The notes beneath the pieces were generated by a model, which searched no databases, was not told the DNA's origin, and worked only from the letters and a program-made list of their open reading frames with translations. The position numbers were made by a program, and so were the translations under genes. DNA of 64,000 nucleotides. It comes from Hyphomicrobiales bacterium (GTDB taxonomy: Bacteria; Pseudomonadota; Alphaproteobacteria; Rhizobiales; Rhizobiaceae). Position 1 is the first letter of the stretch. Every line of letters starts with the position of its first letter. The DNA lies in NCBI GenBank assembly GCA_900473045.1, contig UCKS01000014.1, positions 39,192 through 103,191 on the forward strand, in the 5' to 3' direction. This document shows positions 1 to 8,644 of the stretch, piece by piece.

Positions 1-23
1 GCTGCTTTCATGGTCTTGGTCAT
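1..23 (-). CDS. 5' end of a gene leaving the window (possible MDR-type dehydrogenase)
   Basis: An ATG on the minus strand at 23 is preceded by a good Shine-Dalgarno (AAAGGGA, about 7 nt upstream) and reads MTKTMKAA before the window ends; a second ATG lies at 11. The MKAA start is common in zinc/quinone medium-chain dehydrogenases, but eight residues cannot prove this. The gene would be divergent from the LysR gene at 165, the usual arrangement of a LysR regulator and its target. Confidence 0.3.
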
Positions 24-164
24 GGTATTATCCCTTTGATGGTGGCTTTGACTGGCTCGCCATACATGGCGCCGTCTTGGTGGCTCCTATTTGATCTTTC
101 ACGATTGCTTTCGGTAGCACCTCCGTTTTAGGATCAGTTTCAACAAACATTTGAAAGTCATCTC

Positions 165-1091
165 ATGGACGTGGACGATTTGAGTCTCTTCGTGCGTATC
201 GCCCAACTGCACAGCATCAGTGCCGCAGCCCGCGACTTGGGTCTGACGCCTGCTGGCGCGAGCGCCAAACTCGCCGCTCTTGAGCGGAAACTCAGCGCCA
301 GGCTTCTCCATCGCACCACGCGGCAAGCGACATTGACGGAGGACGGCCTCGCCTTCCTGCCACATGCGGAACATGTTGTGCTCGCGGCGGAAGCTGCCCG
401 AGCGGCGCTTGGTAGAGGGCAGGCTGCGCCTCGCGGCACCTTGCGAGTAGCCGCCCCCGCCTCGTTCGCGCGAATGCATATTGTGCCGGGTCTGGCTGAA
501 TTCTGCAGGCAATATCCCGAACTGGCACTTGATTTGCGTATTTCGGACAGCATCGTTGATCTGGTCGAAGGTGCCTTCGATGTGGCGGTTCGCTATACCG
601 ACCTCAGCGACTCATCCTTTGTCGCGCGGCGGCTTGCTCCGGACAATCGGGTGCTGGTCGCGTCGCCCAAATATCTCGAAAAACACGGCCGACCTAGTAC
701 GCCCGACGACCTAGCGGAACATACCTGCCTCGTCGTCGGCACGCTCGATCTCTGGACGTTTCGAGGGAAAGGTTCGGAGGTGATCGAGCGGCGTGTCACG
801 CCGAGCCTTCGCATCAATGACGGCACTGCAGTGCGCGACGCGGCTTCTGCCGGGCTTGGCATCGCTCTTATGGCGACGTGGTGCGCGTCGAACGAGCTGC
901 GATCTGGCGCACTCGTCCCAGTCGTTTCAGAATATCCGCTAATCTCAACACAGACACTTTGGGCGTTGTATCCCAGTTCTCGGGAACTGGCACCGAAAGT
1001 GAGAGTGTTCATCGACTGGCTTATCAATCGGTTTGGCAATCGACCCTACTGGGATAAAGGACTAGAAGACATCCTCGATCACCGTCGATGA
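165..1091 (+). CDS. LysR-family transcriptional regulator
   Basis: A 308-residue LysR-type regulator of normal family length. Residues about 1-60 form the winged helix-turn-helix (DLSLFVRIAQ, SISAAARDLG, LTPAGASAKLAALE, LLHRTTRQATLTEDG), followed by a linker helix and a periplasmic-binding-protein-like effector domain (about 90-290) with the usual VASPKYLEKHGRP and AGLGIALMATW segments. It probably senses a small molecule and controls the gene that leaves the window on the left, from which it is divergently transcribed. Effector and target cannot be read from the sequence. The start at 165 places the HTH directly at the N-terminus, as expected in this family. Confidence 0.9.
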   Translation: MDVDDLSLFVRIAQLHSISAAARDLGLTPAGASAKLAALERKLSARLLHRTTRQATLTEDGLAFLPHAEHVVLAAEAARAALGRGQAAPRGTLRVAAPASFARMHIVPGLAEFCRQYPELALDLRISDSIVDLVEGAFDVAVRYTDLSDSSFVARRLAPDNRVLVASPKYLEKHGRPSTPDDLAEHTCLVVGTLDLWTFRGKGSEVIERRVTPSLRINDGTAVRDAASAGLGIALMATWCASNELRSGALVPVVSEYPLISTQTLWALYPSSRELAPKVRVFIDWLINRFGNRPYWDKGLEDILDHRR

Positions 1092-1385
1092 TACGTGATT
1101 ACTGTCCAGTTCCGATGCGCGCGCGAACACGAGTTCATAGCGGAGCGACGCGGTTTTGCGCTTGAACGACATGATGTCACGATCTGATGGATCAGTGACA
1201 AAGCAGAAAACACCTTGGGACGTAAACAGTTCGATCTAACGGAAGGCGAGGGACTGAGTTCGGAGCAGGATCGCAACGAATTGCTGCAGGTGGCTGAAGG
1301 AAACCGGCTTCATTATGCGCTGTCGCTTTGAAGAGCCTTGTATATTTATCTGCCAATTGTTGACCCTTAGATCGACCCTCGTCAC
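1092..1385. other. intergenic stretch, no gene recognised
   Basis: It lies between the 3' ends of the convergent LysR gene and MFS gene. Short open frames exist on both strands but none has a credible start, ribosome site or recognisable protein. No clear rho-independent terminator is visible. Confidence 0.4.
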
Positions 1386-2573
1386 TCACTGCCTCTTGAA
1401 CCCGAGGATGACCATCGCTCCAATAAGGGCCGCCGAGGCCGCGTAAAGTGTTACACCAGTAGAGCCGAAGCCGTCGATGATGAGGCCGCCAAGACCCGAT
1501 CCTGTCGCAATCGCGACCTGGAAAATCGACGCCAGAAGTGCACCGGCACTTTCGGCGTGATCAGGTGCCGCGCGGGCATTCCAGATCGAGATCGCAACGG
1601 GGAAACTGCCGAAAGCAAATCCCCACAGAGCGGTCGACGCGAACGCAATACCCGCAACGGCGCCGAGAAGGGTGAGCGCAAATGCGGCACTCGATATCAG
1701 GAATGCGGACAAGGCGACGGCCCAACCAGGATTACGCTCGGCGATGACGCCCCCTGCGAAATTTCCCAGGAAGCCGGCAAGGCCGAAAACCAGGAGAGCA
1801 AGTGAGACGGTTGAAATGTCGAGGCGCGTAACCTCTTCCAAAAATGGGCGGACGAAAGTGAAACCGGCGATGTGGCCTGATACGACGAGGAATGCCGTTC
1901 CAAAACCGAGGGCTACCGAGCGGCGGGACAGCGCCGCTTTGAAGGAGCTCAGGCTAGGCGCGGCGGTGGGGGGTAGCTTGGGAAGGGTTAGTATCTGGAT
2001 CACCAGCGCAACCAAGCCAATGCCGGACCCGGCAAGGAAGGCGGCGCGCCATCCCCACAGTTCTCCAAGGAAAGTGCCAAGCGGTGCAGCAAAGACTGTG
2101 GCGAGGGAGATACCCATGATGATGATCGAAATAGCCCGCGGCACCTTGTCGGCAGGGACCAAACGCAAAGCAAGCGCGGCCATCATGGCCCAAAAACTAC
2201 CGAGAGCGAAGCCCAGAATCGCGCGAGAGGCCAGGAGTACTGTGATGCTGGGGGCATAGGCCGAAAGGACGTTGGAGATGATGAGCATCGCCGTCAGGCC
2301 AAAAACAATCTTTTGGCGGTCCAGCTCGCCTGACACTAGAATGAGAAATGGCCCGGCGATCGCAGCCACGGCGGCTGTAGCCGTGATAGCCTGGCCAACC
2401 ACACCCATTGAAACGCCCAGTTCGGTCGCTATCGGCGTCAGCAGACTGATTGGCAAAAATTCCGCGGTGACGAGACCAAATGCCCCAAAGGCAAGCGATA
2501 CTACGGCTGGCCACGAAGCAGGTGACGCTGTAGGCAGATCATCGCGCTCATTTGAATATGCTGTCTCAGACAA
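1386..2573 (-). CDS. MFS transporter, DHA1 (drug:H+ antiporter) type
   Basis: A 395-residue polytopic inner-membrane protein with about twelve hydrophobic segments, of normal length for the 12-TM DHA1 subfamily (AraJ/Bcr-like arabinose or drug exporters). The N-terminal half starts with a short cytosolic tail and TM1 (WPAVVSLAFGAFGLVTAEFLPISLL); the first cytoplasmic loop SGELDRQK stands in for the MFS motif A. It is probably a proton-driven exporter of small sugars or toxic compounds; the substrate is unknown. It lies downstream of, and in the same direction as, the SDR gene at 2760 and the LysR gene at 4621. Confidence 0.85.
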   Translation of the reverse strand: MSETAYSNERDDLPTASPASWPAVVSLAFGAFGLVTAEFLPISLLTPIATELGVSMGVVGQAITATAAVAAIAGPFLILVSGELDRQKIVFGLTAMLIISNVLSAYAPSITVLLASRAILGFALGSFWAMMAALALRLVPADKVPRAISIIIMGISLATVFAAPLGTFLGELWGWRAAFLAGSGIGLVALVIQILTLPKLPPTAAPSLSSFKAALSRRSVALGFGTAFLVVSGHIAGFTFVRPFLEEVTRLDISTVSLALLVFGLAGFLGNFAGGVIAERNPGWAVALSAFLISSAAFALTLLGAVAGIAFASTALWGFAFGSFPVAISIWNARAAPDHAESAGALLASIFQVAIATGSGLGGLIIDGFGSTGVTLYAASAALIGAMVILGFKRQ

Positions 2574-2759
2574 AGGAATTTCTCCGGATTAAGGCGAAGG
2601 TTAGCCCAAGGTGGTTGTTTTCGGGGCGCGCCGAACTGCGATCCCTGCAGCGTCGCCTCGCGCGTTCCGTCATTGCCCATACTGAGTATTGGTAGATTGG
2701 TGAGGTGTTAAAACTGAAAGGGTCGTTGGAGCGCGGTTTGCCCGTTGCTCCGGGATATT

Positions 2760-3524
2760 TCAGGATGTGAAACCGCCATCAGCCCGGATGTCAGCACCCG
2801 TAACAAAGGAGGCCTCTGGACTTGCAAGGAATGCGACAACGCTCGCAATTTCCTGAGGCTTCCCATAGCGGCCGGCCGCGATACGCGAGATTTGCATAGC
2901 CGCAAACTCGCCATCGACAGGATTCATATCGGTGTCGGTTGGGCCCGGATGTACTGTGTTGACTGTGATGCCGCGTGGCCCGAGGTCATGTGCCAGGCTT
3001 CGGTTGAAGCCGGCGACAGCGCCCTTGGTGAGGCCATACGCTGAGAGCCCAGGAACCCCGGCATATTTCGTAATTGAACTGCCGATCTGTATGATCCGGC
3101 CGCCATCCTTCATATGACGCACGGCTTCCTGCGTAGCAACGAAAACGCCTGTTACGTTGACCGCGAGCATTGCCTGATAGTCATTGAATGCGATTTCGTC
3201 GATCGGGCCGGCGAAGGCGATCCCGGCATTGTTTACAAGAATGTCGAGGCCTCCGAACCTATCGACAGTCTCTGCGACGGCGGCTCGTATTGCATCCGGA
3301 TTAGCGGCATCGGCTGCAATAGCCAGGGCGCGTCCCCCCGCTTTCTCGATGGCGAGGGAGACTTCCTCAGCCTTCGCAGGTGATCCGCGATAGGTGAAGG
3401 CGACCTGAGCGCCGTCAGCTGCCAAACGATGGACGATTGATGCCCCAATCGACCGTGAGCCACCGGTAACGAGTGCGATCCTGCCACTTAATGGCAAGTT
3501 TCGAGAGAAGGATTCTTCAGTCAT
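2760..3524 (-). CDS. SDR-family NAD(P)-dependent oxidoreductase
   Basis: A classical short-chain dehydrogenase of 254 residues. The Rossmann nucleotide motif TGGSRSIG is at residues 20-27 (the usual TGxxxGxG with Ser in place of the second Gly), NNAG follows in beta-4, and the catalytic Ser...Tyr-Gly-Leu-Thr-Lys lies around 155-171. It should reduce a carbonyl or oxidise an alcohol with NAD(P)H; 3-oxoacyl-ACP-reductase-like enzymes have this layout, but the substrate is not predictable. It resembles the second SDR at 6526 (both carry MNPxxGEF after the active site), so the two look like diverged paralogues. Confidence 0.88.
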   Translation of the reverse strand: MTEESFSRNLPLSGRIALVTGGSRSIGASIVHRLAADGAQVAFTYRGSPAKAEEVSLAIEKAGGRALAIAADAANPDAIRAAVAETVDRFGGLDILVNNAGIAFAGPIDEIAFNDYQAMLAVNVTGVFVATQEAVRHMKDGGRIIQIGSSITKYAGVPGLSAYGLTKGAVAGFNRSLAHDLGPRGITVNTVHPGPTDTDMNPVDGEFAAMQISRIAAGRYGKPQEIASVVAFLASPEASFVTGADIRADGGFTS

Positions 3525-3584
3525 GATTCACTCCGTCCAGTTCATGTATTTGGTGGAGTGATATTTGCGCAGTCCCTTTCTAGA

Positions 3585-3594
3585 CCACTAGTGG
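3585..3594. repeat. 10-bp palindrome upstream of the SDR gene
   Basis: CCACTAGTGG is a perfect 10-bp palindrome about 60 bp upstream of the start of the minus-strand SDR gene, in the 167-bp gap after the second LysR gene. It could be a regulator-binding site; nothing in the sequence proves it. Confidence 0.2.
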
Positions 3595-3691
3595 AGAGTC
3601 GATTGGATCACATTCAAGCGTCTGTTGAATATGGAGTAATTGATGCGGTTCCGGTGCCACCTTTTTTCGCGAGTGGCAAAGACGGTGAGCG

Positions 3692-4621
3692 TTACGTAAG
3701 ACTTCCGGCAAGCCGAGCACTTAGGCGCTCGCGACGAAAATACTCTGTGTAGAAATCGATGAATGCGCGCGTCTTCAACGGTTGAAGCACGCGGCCCGAA
3801 TAGTACAGCGATATAGACCCGGCATCGGCATACCACTTCGGAAGGACGCGTTCGAGCGCTCCACTTTCCATTTGCGGCAGCACGTCGGGTACCGCCAACA
3901 GTGCGATGCCTAACCCCGCGATCGCCGCCTGCGCCATGGCCGCCGCGTCGCTCATCACGATCGTCTCGTTGAGCAGCGCGCGCTCTTCGCGCCCTTGGGC
4001 GTCACGCATCATCCATTGCCGTATCCGGCCCGAATTCGAGGACCGCATCAAGATTCCGGAATGATCGGCCATATCAGCAGGGCTAATTGGCCGGCGACGT
4101 GCAGCAAAATAGGCGGGCGATGCGACCGCGATAACGTGAACCGGTGCGAGCGTCGTGGAAACGATGCCCGGATTGAGCTCAAAACCACCGCCGATAGCGG
4201 CGTCAAAGCCCTCGGCAATAAGATCGACCTTGCGGCTGTCAAAATGCCAGTCAGGTCTGATGCCTGGATAACGAGCCAGAAAATCGGGCAATGCGGGGAG
4301 AACGTATCCCATCGCGAACGACAAACTCATGCTGAGCTTCAAAACGCCGACGGGCTCGCCCTTCGTTTGTGATGCCCCGTCGATTGCCCCCTGAAGGTGG
4401 TTCAGGCTGTCGCCGATGCTTACCAGAAACGACTCCCCGGCCTCGGTCAGGGTCAGCTTCCGCGTTGAGCGGTGAAACAGCCGTATACCGAGGTTCCTTT
4501 CCAGCATTGCAACATTCCGGCTGACTGCGGCCGGTGTGATCGAGAGACGCCGTGCAGCCCCAGAAAAGCTGCTCGCTTCTGCACTTCGAACGAAGGCTTC
4601 AAGGTTCGCCAGTGTCTCCAT
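3692..4621 (-). CDS. LysR-family transcriptional regulator
   Basis: A LysR-type regulator of 309 residues if started at the ATG at 4621 (METLANLEAFV), which has GAAGG about 9 nt upstream and puts the helix-turn-helix at the N-terminus; the longer open frame to 4663 adds residues not typical of the family. HTH landmarks are SFSGAARRLSITPAAVSRNVAMLE and LFHRSTRKLTLTEAG, followed by an effector-binding domain. It belongs to the AaeR/DmlR-like group that often controls adjacent oxidoreductases. It is divergent from the reductase/quinone-oxidoreductase genes starting at 4812 and upstream of the SDR-MFS pair, so either set may be its regulon. Confidence 0.88.
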   Translation of the reverse strand: METLANLEAFVRSAEASSFSGAARRLSITPAAVSRNVAMLERNLGIRLFHRSTRKLTLTEAGESFLVSIGDSLNHLQGAIDGASQTKGEPVGVLKLSMSLSFAMGYVLPALPDFLARYPGIRPDWHFDSRKVDLIAEGFDAAIGGGFELNPGIVSTTLAPVHVIAVASPAYFAARRRPISPADMADHSGILMRSSNSGRIRQWMMRDAQGREERALLNETIVMSDAAAMAQAAIAGLGIALLAVPDVLPQMESGALERVLPKWYADAGSISLYYSGRVLQPLKTRAFIDFYTEYFRRERLSARLAGSLT

Positions 4622-4811
4622 AAACGTAACCTTCAAACGTTGATTGAAACTAAAACAATTCATTTATGACTTATGCTGCGTGTATTTGCCAGCCATATTC
4701 CAGCCAACAGCAGCACCGGTTTTCTGCAACGCCAACCGCATCAGGCCCAGGATGCAGCGGGAAAACCGACCGTCGCAGACAAAATTCTCACGAACCGTAA
4801 AGGAGTGGGTC

Positions 4812-5408
4812 ATGACCGTAGGAATTATCGGAGCCGGCAATATAGGCGGTGCATTTGCCACTGCGCTTGCCAAGGCGGGAATCGAAGCCGTGATCGCAAA
4901 CAGCCGAGGACCGGAAAGCCTCACGATGCTTGTTTCGAAGCTAGGCAGCACGATCCGGGCTGGAAGCCTGCAAGAGGCCGCGGCGCAAGACATCGTTCTC
5001 GTGGCGGTCCCGTGGTCAAAGATACCTGGTGCGCTCGCCGGTTTGAACTTCGACGGTAAGATCGTAATTGATTCCAACAACTCTATCGAAGCGCCGCTTT
5101 ACCGGCCGGCGGACCTTGGCGGCCGCACCTCAACGGATATCTTCACCGCCCTCGTGCCAGGCGCGCGCGTCGTCAAAGCGTTCAACCACCTGACGCCAAA
5201 GCAACTGTCGGGCGACCCCCGCTCTGAAGGAGGCAGGCGCGTCCTGTTTTACTCGGGCAACGATATGAGGGCGAAGGCTGAGGTCGCCGCCATCATTGAT
5301 CGCCTCGGCTTCTTCGGGATCGATCTCGGCGGCCTCGCGGTCGGCAGCCAGTTGGTTCAGTTCCCCGGCGGCCCGCTGCCCGCACTCAACCTCGTCAAGT
5401 TCGATTGA
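4812..5408 (+). CDS. NADPH-dependent F420 reductase-like, dinucleotide-binding protein
   Basis: A 198-residue protein starting at the ATG at 4812, immediately after a strong ribosome site (AAAGGAG, 6-7 nt upstream); the longer upstream frame is rejected because the Rossmann motif GIIGAGNIGGAFATALA must sit at the N-terminus. The fold is the NADP oxidoreductase coenzyme-F420-dependent family (ProC/6PGDH-like): GAGNIGG at residues 7-13, VAVPW in the substrate-side strand, and VKAFNHL. Such small proteins are common next to LysR and quinone-reductase genes, where they are presumed flavin or nicotinamide reductases. It is followed after 67 bp by the quinone oxidoreductase. Confidence 0.82.
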   Translation: MTVGIIGAGNIGGAFATALAKAGIEAVIANSRGPESLTMLVSKLGSTIRAGSLQEAAAQDIVLVAVPWSKIPGALAGLNFDGKIVIDSNNSIEAPLYRPADLGGRTSTDIFTALVPGARVVKAFNHLTPKQLSGDPRSEGGRRVLFYSGNDMRAKAEVAAIIDRLGFFGIDLGGLAVGSQLVQFPGGPLPALNLVKFD

Positions 5409-5475
5409 ACATCGCTGCGCTCCTTCCTTCTGCAATCGGAACGCCGCGCGCCATCTGGAATAGGGAGACAAGATC

Positions 5476-6429
5476 ATGACAAGATTCATTCAAATACAGT
5501 CGGCCGGCGGACCGTCGGTCTTGCAAATCATCGAGAAAGAACTGCGCGCGCCTCGTGCCGGCGAGGTCAGACTCATTCAAGATGCGATCGGCCTCAACTT
5601 CGTCGATACGATGGTACGAAAAGGTCTGTATCCGATGGCGTTGCCAGCGGTCCCCGGTTTTGAAGCGGCCGGGACGATCACCGAGGTCGGATCCGGCGTC
5701 GAGGGGCTGTCGGTCGGCGATCGGGTCGCCTACTTCTTTTCGGAAGGCGCGTATGCCACCGAGAGGATCATTCCGATCGGGCCGCTCATCCGCCTGCCCG
5801 CCGATATCTCGAACGAGATCGCGGCGACCTACCTGGCAAAGGGCGGGACAGCTTGGATGGGGATGCGTGGTCTCCACAATCTGAAATCCACCGACACAGT
5901 GCTGGTACTTGGGGCATCGGGGAGCGTGGGTGCTATCCTGTCTCGCTGGGCGAAGTCGCTGGGTGCTACAGTGATTGGCGTCGGCGGATCGCCGGATAAG
6001 CTCGACAAGGTCGCGGCCGGTGCTACTCATGCCTTCCACGCTGGCGAGCCAGATATCGCCGCCAAGATCCGTGCGATCGCACCTGACGGTGTCGACGTCG
6101 TTTATGATTTCGTCGGCCGGGCGACCTTCTCGTTGGGCGTGTCAAGCGTCCGAGATGGTGGTGTAATTGCCGCGATCGGAGCCGCGACGGGTCAGCCAGC
6201 GCCGGCCCCCGATCTTGTGCGACGAGGCGTTGATGTCCGCAGCGGCGGCACCCCGCAATACGTCCGGGGACCGACAGTCGAGATCGCGACCTCTCAGCTA
6301 TGGGATGCGCTGCGCTCAGGCATCTTCAGTGATCTCGAAACCGTCCTCTATCCGTTCGACGAGATAGCCCGCGCGCATGACGACATGGACAACCGCCGCT
6401 TGAGCGGTCTGCCGGTCCTGATCGCGTAA
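5476..6429 (+). CDS. zinc-independent quinone oxidoreductase (MDR superfamily)
   Basis: 317 residues, medium-chain dehydrogenase/reductase of the zeta-crystallin/QOR type. The N-terminal GroES-like catalytic domain contains IGLNFVDTMVRKGLYP and PGFEAAGTITEVG; the Rossmann domain has the NADPH loop VLGASGSVGAILSRWAKSLGA at about residues 150-170. Cysteine/histidine zinc ligands of the alcohol dehydrogenases are absent. It should reduce quinones or alpha,beta-unsaturated carbonyls with NADPH in the cytosol. A GGGAGACAAG ribosome site precedes the ATG. It is probably co-transcribed with the reductase upstream and the SDR downstream. Confidence 0.9.
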   Translation: MTRFIQIQSAGGPSVLQIIEKELRAPRAGEVRLIQDAIGLNFVDTMVRKGLYPMALPAVPGFEAAGTITEVGSGVEGLSVGDRVAYFFSEGAYATERIIPIGPLIRLPADISNEIAATYLAKGGTAWMGMRGLHNLKSTDTVLVLGASGSVGAILSRWAKSLGATVIGVGGSPDKLDKVAAGATHAFHAGEPDIAAKIRAIAPDGVDVVYDFVGRATFSLGVSSVRDGGVIAAIGAATGQPAPAPDLVRRGVDVRSGGTPQYVRGPTVEIATSQLWDALRSGIFSDLETVLYPFDEIARAHDDMDNRRLSGLPVLIA

Positions 6430-6443
6430 TCCGAAAATAATTG

Positions 6444-6485
6444 TGCGGCGGCAGGCCGCACGGACGCCCGCCGCAAGGCGGCGGG
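6444..6485. repeat. two adjacent GC-rich hairpins
   Basis: Between the quinone oxidoreductase and the SDR lie two small inverted repeats: TGCGGC/GCCGCA (6444-6460, 5-nt loop) and CCCGCCGC/GCGGCGGG (6467-6485, 3-nt loop). The second is followed a few bases later by TTTTCCCC. They may act as an attenuator or mRNA-stability element, or be a REP-like unit; there is no long T tract, so full termination is doubtful. Confidence 0.4.
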
Positions 6486-6525
6486 GCGAGACTTTTCCCC
6501 TGTCGATAACGAAAGGAATAAATCG

Positions 6526-7263
6526 ATGAGTGAACTAGCAGGTAAACGTGCGCTTGTGACTGGTGCGTCCCGCGGCATTGGAGCCGCGATCGCAATCGCA
6601 TTGGCCGAAAAAGGTGCTGACGTAGCGATCACATACGAACGCGCCGCTGATCGGGCAGCGCAAGTGGTCGCAACGATCGAAGGCAAAGGGCGCAAGGCGT
6701 TGGCTATCCAGGCTGACAGCATGGACCCCAATGCGGTCAAGCGGTCGGTTGATGAGGCGGCGCAGGCGTTGGGTGGCCTCGACATATTGGTGAACAATGC
6801 CGCTATCGCGATCTACAAGGATGTGGCGGATTTCACCGTCGCCGAGATCGACGCCCTCTTCGCCGTCAACGCTCGCTCCCCGATCCTGGCATCGCAGGCC
6901 GCGATGCCGTATCTCGGCCAAGGCGGCCGGATCGTCACAATCGGTTCCGCAGGCGCAGAACGCATTGTGGGACCATCGACGGTTTATTCAATGACCAAAT
7001 CGGCACTCCAATCATTTACCCGCGGTCTGGCGCGAGAACTTGGCCCCCGTGACATTACTGTCAACCTCATTCAGCCGGGATCAACCAACACGGAAATGAA
7101 CCCGGCCGAGGGCGAGTTCGGAGATTTCCAGCGTGCTCTAATTCCGCTCGGCCGGTACGGCGAGCCGGAGGATGTCGCGGCTGCAGTGGCATTCCTCGCA
7201 TCTGGTGCGGCCCGGCAAATCACCGGAACCATCCTGACAGTGGACGGCGGCACGCTAACCTAA
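6526..7263 (+). CDS. SDR-family NAD(P)-dependent oxidoreductase
   Basis: 245 residues, a classical short-chain dehydrogenase close to FabG-type enzymes: TGASRGIG at residues 12-19, NNAA in beta-4, and the catalytic Ser (IGSAGAE) with YSMTK. The C-terminal half (PGSTNTEMNPAEGEF, GRYGEPEDVAAAVAFLAS, DGG) parallels that of the SDR at 2760. It uses NADP(H) on an unknown alcohol or carbonyl. AAAGGAAT upstream of the ATG is a good ribosome site. It is the last gene of the plus-strand run that starts at 4812, with a 500-bp gap after it. Confidence 0.9.
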   Translation: MSELAGKRALVTGASRGIGAAIAIALAEKGADVAITYERAADRAAQVVATIEGKGRKALAIQADSMDPNAVKRSVDEAAQALGGLDILVNNAAIAIYKDVADFTVAEIDALFAVNARSPILASQAAMPYLGQGGRIVTIGSAGAERIVGPSTVYSMTKSALQSFTRGLARELGPRDITVNLIQPGSTNTEMNPAEGEFGDFQRALIPLGRYGEPEDVAAAVAFLASGAARQITGTILTVDGGTLT

Positions 7264-7765
7264 GACATGCCGACGGATCCATGGCTTGTAACGTAGGAGG
7301 TCTCAGAGTGGGGGCTAGCCCGGTATCATCAACTACTAGCTTTCCACTCTCACTCCACGAGGTGGCTTTGGAGCATTGGATCGAATGGTGTGGTCGAACC
7401 GCGTCTAAGTCGCGCGTCTTTCAGGAACGGACTGGCCATCGGCTGGGGTACACCCTGCTCGGAATCGTGTTCGGTGAAACACTCCGATTGCAGTTCTCAA
7501 CGTGGCCAGCGGTCTGTGACCGCACTCACAGGCCGGACATTTTGACTACACCCTCTGAACGCGATTTGCGCTGAAACCCTTGCCTACCGACCGCTCCACA
7601 TATGGGTCAGAGCCAATATGCCATGTTGGAACATGAACTTGCACGGGGAGTGAAACGCATGTTGGGTGGGTTGCGGAGATAGCAACGTAGGGTTCCTCAA
7701 ATGGCGGCTTCTGCGACACCCGGGTATCAGTATCATCCTAACATCGATCATTTGGAGATCCCGAC
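7264..7765. other. 502-bp gap without a convincing gene
   Basis: A 97-codon frame at 7281-7574 has an ATG but no recognisable protein and a composition unlike the neighbours, so I do not call it. No tRNA, clear terminator or repeat is visible. The right end should contain the promoter of the hydrolase gene at 7766, which has a TTGGAG ribosome site. Confidence 0.4.
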
Positions 7766-8557
7766 ATGCCCGCAGTACTCGTCCACGGCGTACCTGATAC
7801 CCACCGACTCTGGGACACCGTCCGCTCTTATCTTCAACGCAAGGATATCGTTACGATCGATCTCCCCGGCTTTGGCAATCGGTTGCCGCCAGACTTCAGG
7901 TCAACAAAGGAAGAGTATCTCGACTGGCTTATCCACCGGATCGCTGAGATCGGCGAACCCGTAGATCTGGTCGGTCATGACTGGGGCTGCCTGCTGACAG
8001 GCCGTCTCACGTCGATCCGACCGGATCTGGTGCGGACCTGGACCGGCATCAGCGGACCAATTGATCCGGAATATCCCTGGCACTATCTCGCCAAGATCTG
8101 GCAGACCCCAGGTGAGGGCGAGCAATGGATGAAGGAGCTCGACCTCGATGAATTTGCGGCGAAACTCGTCGAGGCCCAGATGCCGAAAGATGCGGCGGAT
8201 GAATCGGTTCGGCATCTCGATGCCACCATGCGGGCGAGCATTCTCGCACTTTACCGTTCCGCAATCGAGGTCGGGGCGGAGTGGAAACCGGGTCTGAGTA
8301 GCATAACTGCGCCAGCCCTGGTGATCTGGGGCCTGGACGATCCGTTCCTGCCGCACCGCTTCGCCGACGAGCTCGGCAATGCCACACACGCACGCGCTGT
8401 CGTGAAGCTACGCGCCTCGCATTGGCCGATGATAGAGCGTCCGGCCGATGTCGCGCGCGAACTCGAGGCCCATTGGGCTCACGTTTACCTCCCTGCGCTT
8501 GCATCACGTGGGCTCAAACCCACGCAGCCGCAACGCACGGCAATGCTTGGTCACTAA
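7766..8557 (+). CDS. alpha/beta-fold hydrolase (epoxide hydrolase / haloalkane dehalogenase type)
   Basis: 263 residues with a complete alpha/beta-hydrolase core. The oxyanion-hole segment is HGVPDTHRLWD at the N-terminus, the nucleophile elbow is VGHDWGC around residues 69-75, the acid is in WGLDDPFLP, and the catalytic His is in ASHWPM at about 219. An Asp rather than Ser nucleophile in GHDWG points to epoxide hydrolases or haloalkane dehalogenases rather than esterases. No signal peptide, so cytosolic. It is followed after 87 bp (from the chosen start) by a Gfo/Idh/MocA oxidoreductase; the pair may act on one catabolic substrate, but this is inference. Confidence 0.85.
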   Translation: MPAVLVHGVPDTHRLWDTVRSYLQRKDIVTIDLPGFGNRLPPDFRSTKEEYLDWLIHRIAEIGEPVDLVGHDWGCLLTGRLTSIRPDLVRTWTGISGPIDPEYPWHYLAKIWQTPGEGEQWMKELDLDEFAAKLVEAQMPKDAADESVRHLDATMRASILALYRSAIEVGAEWKPGLSSITAPALVIWGLDDPFLPHRFADELGNATHARAVVKLRASHWPMIERPADVARELEAHWAHVYLPALASRGLKPTQPQRTAMLGH

Positions 8558-8644
8558 GCACCCGAGCATTTGTCCGAAAACGAAACCATGGTGAAGCAGC
8601 ACGGCGAGCATTGCCCGGGCTGCACCAGACTGGAGCACGCCTAC

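Noticed and set aside
1672..2259. 195-codon plus-strand frame inside the MFS gene
   Set aside because: It is antisense to a clear 12-TM transporter, rich in Arg/Pro/Ala as shadows of GC-rich genes are, and has no ribosome site.
7281..7574. 97-codon frame after the second SDR gene
   Set aside because: No recognisable motif, unusual composition and no conserved context; kept as intergenic.
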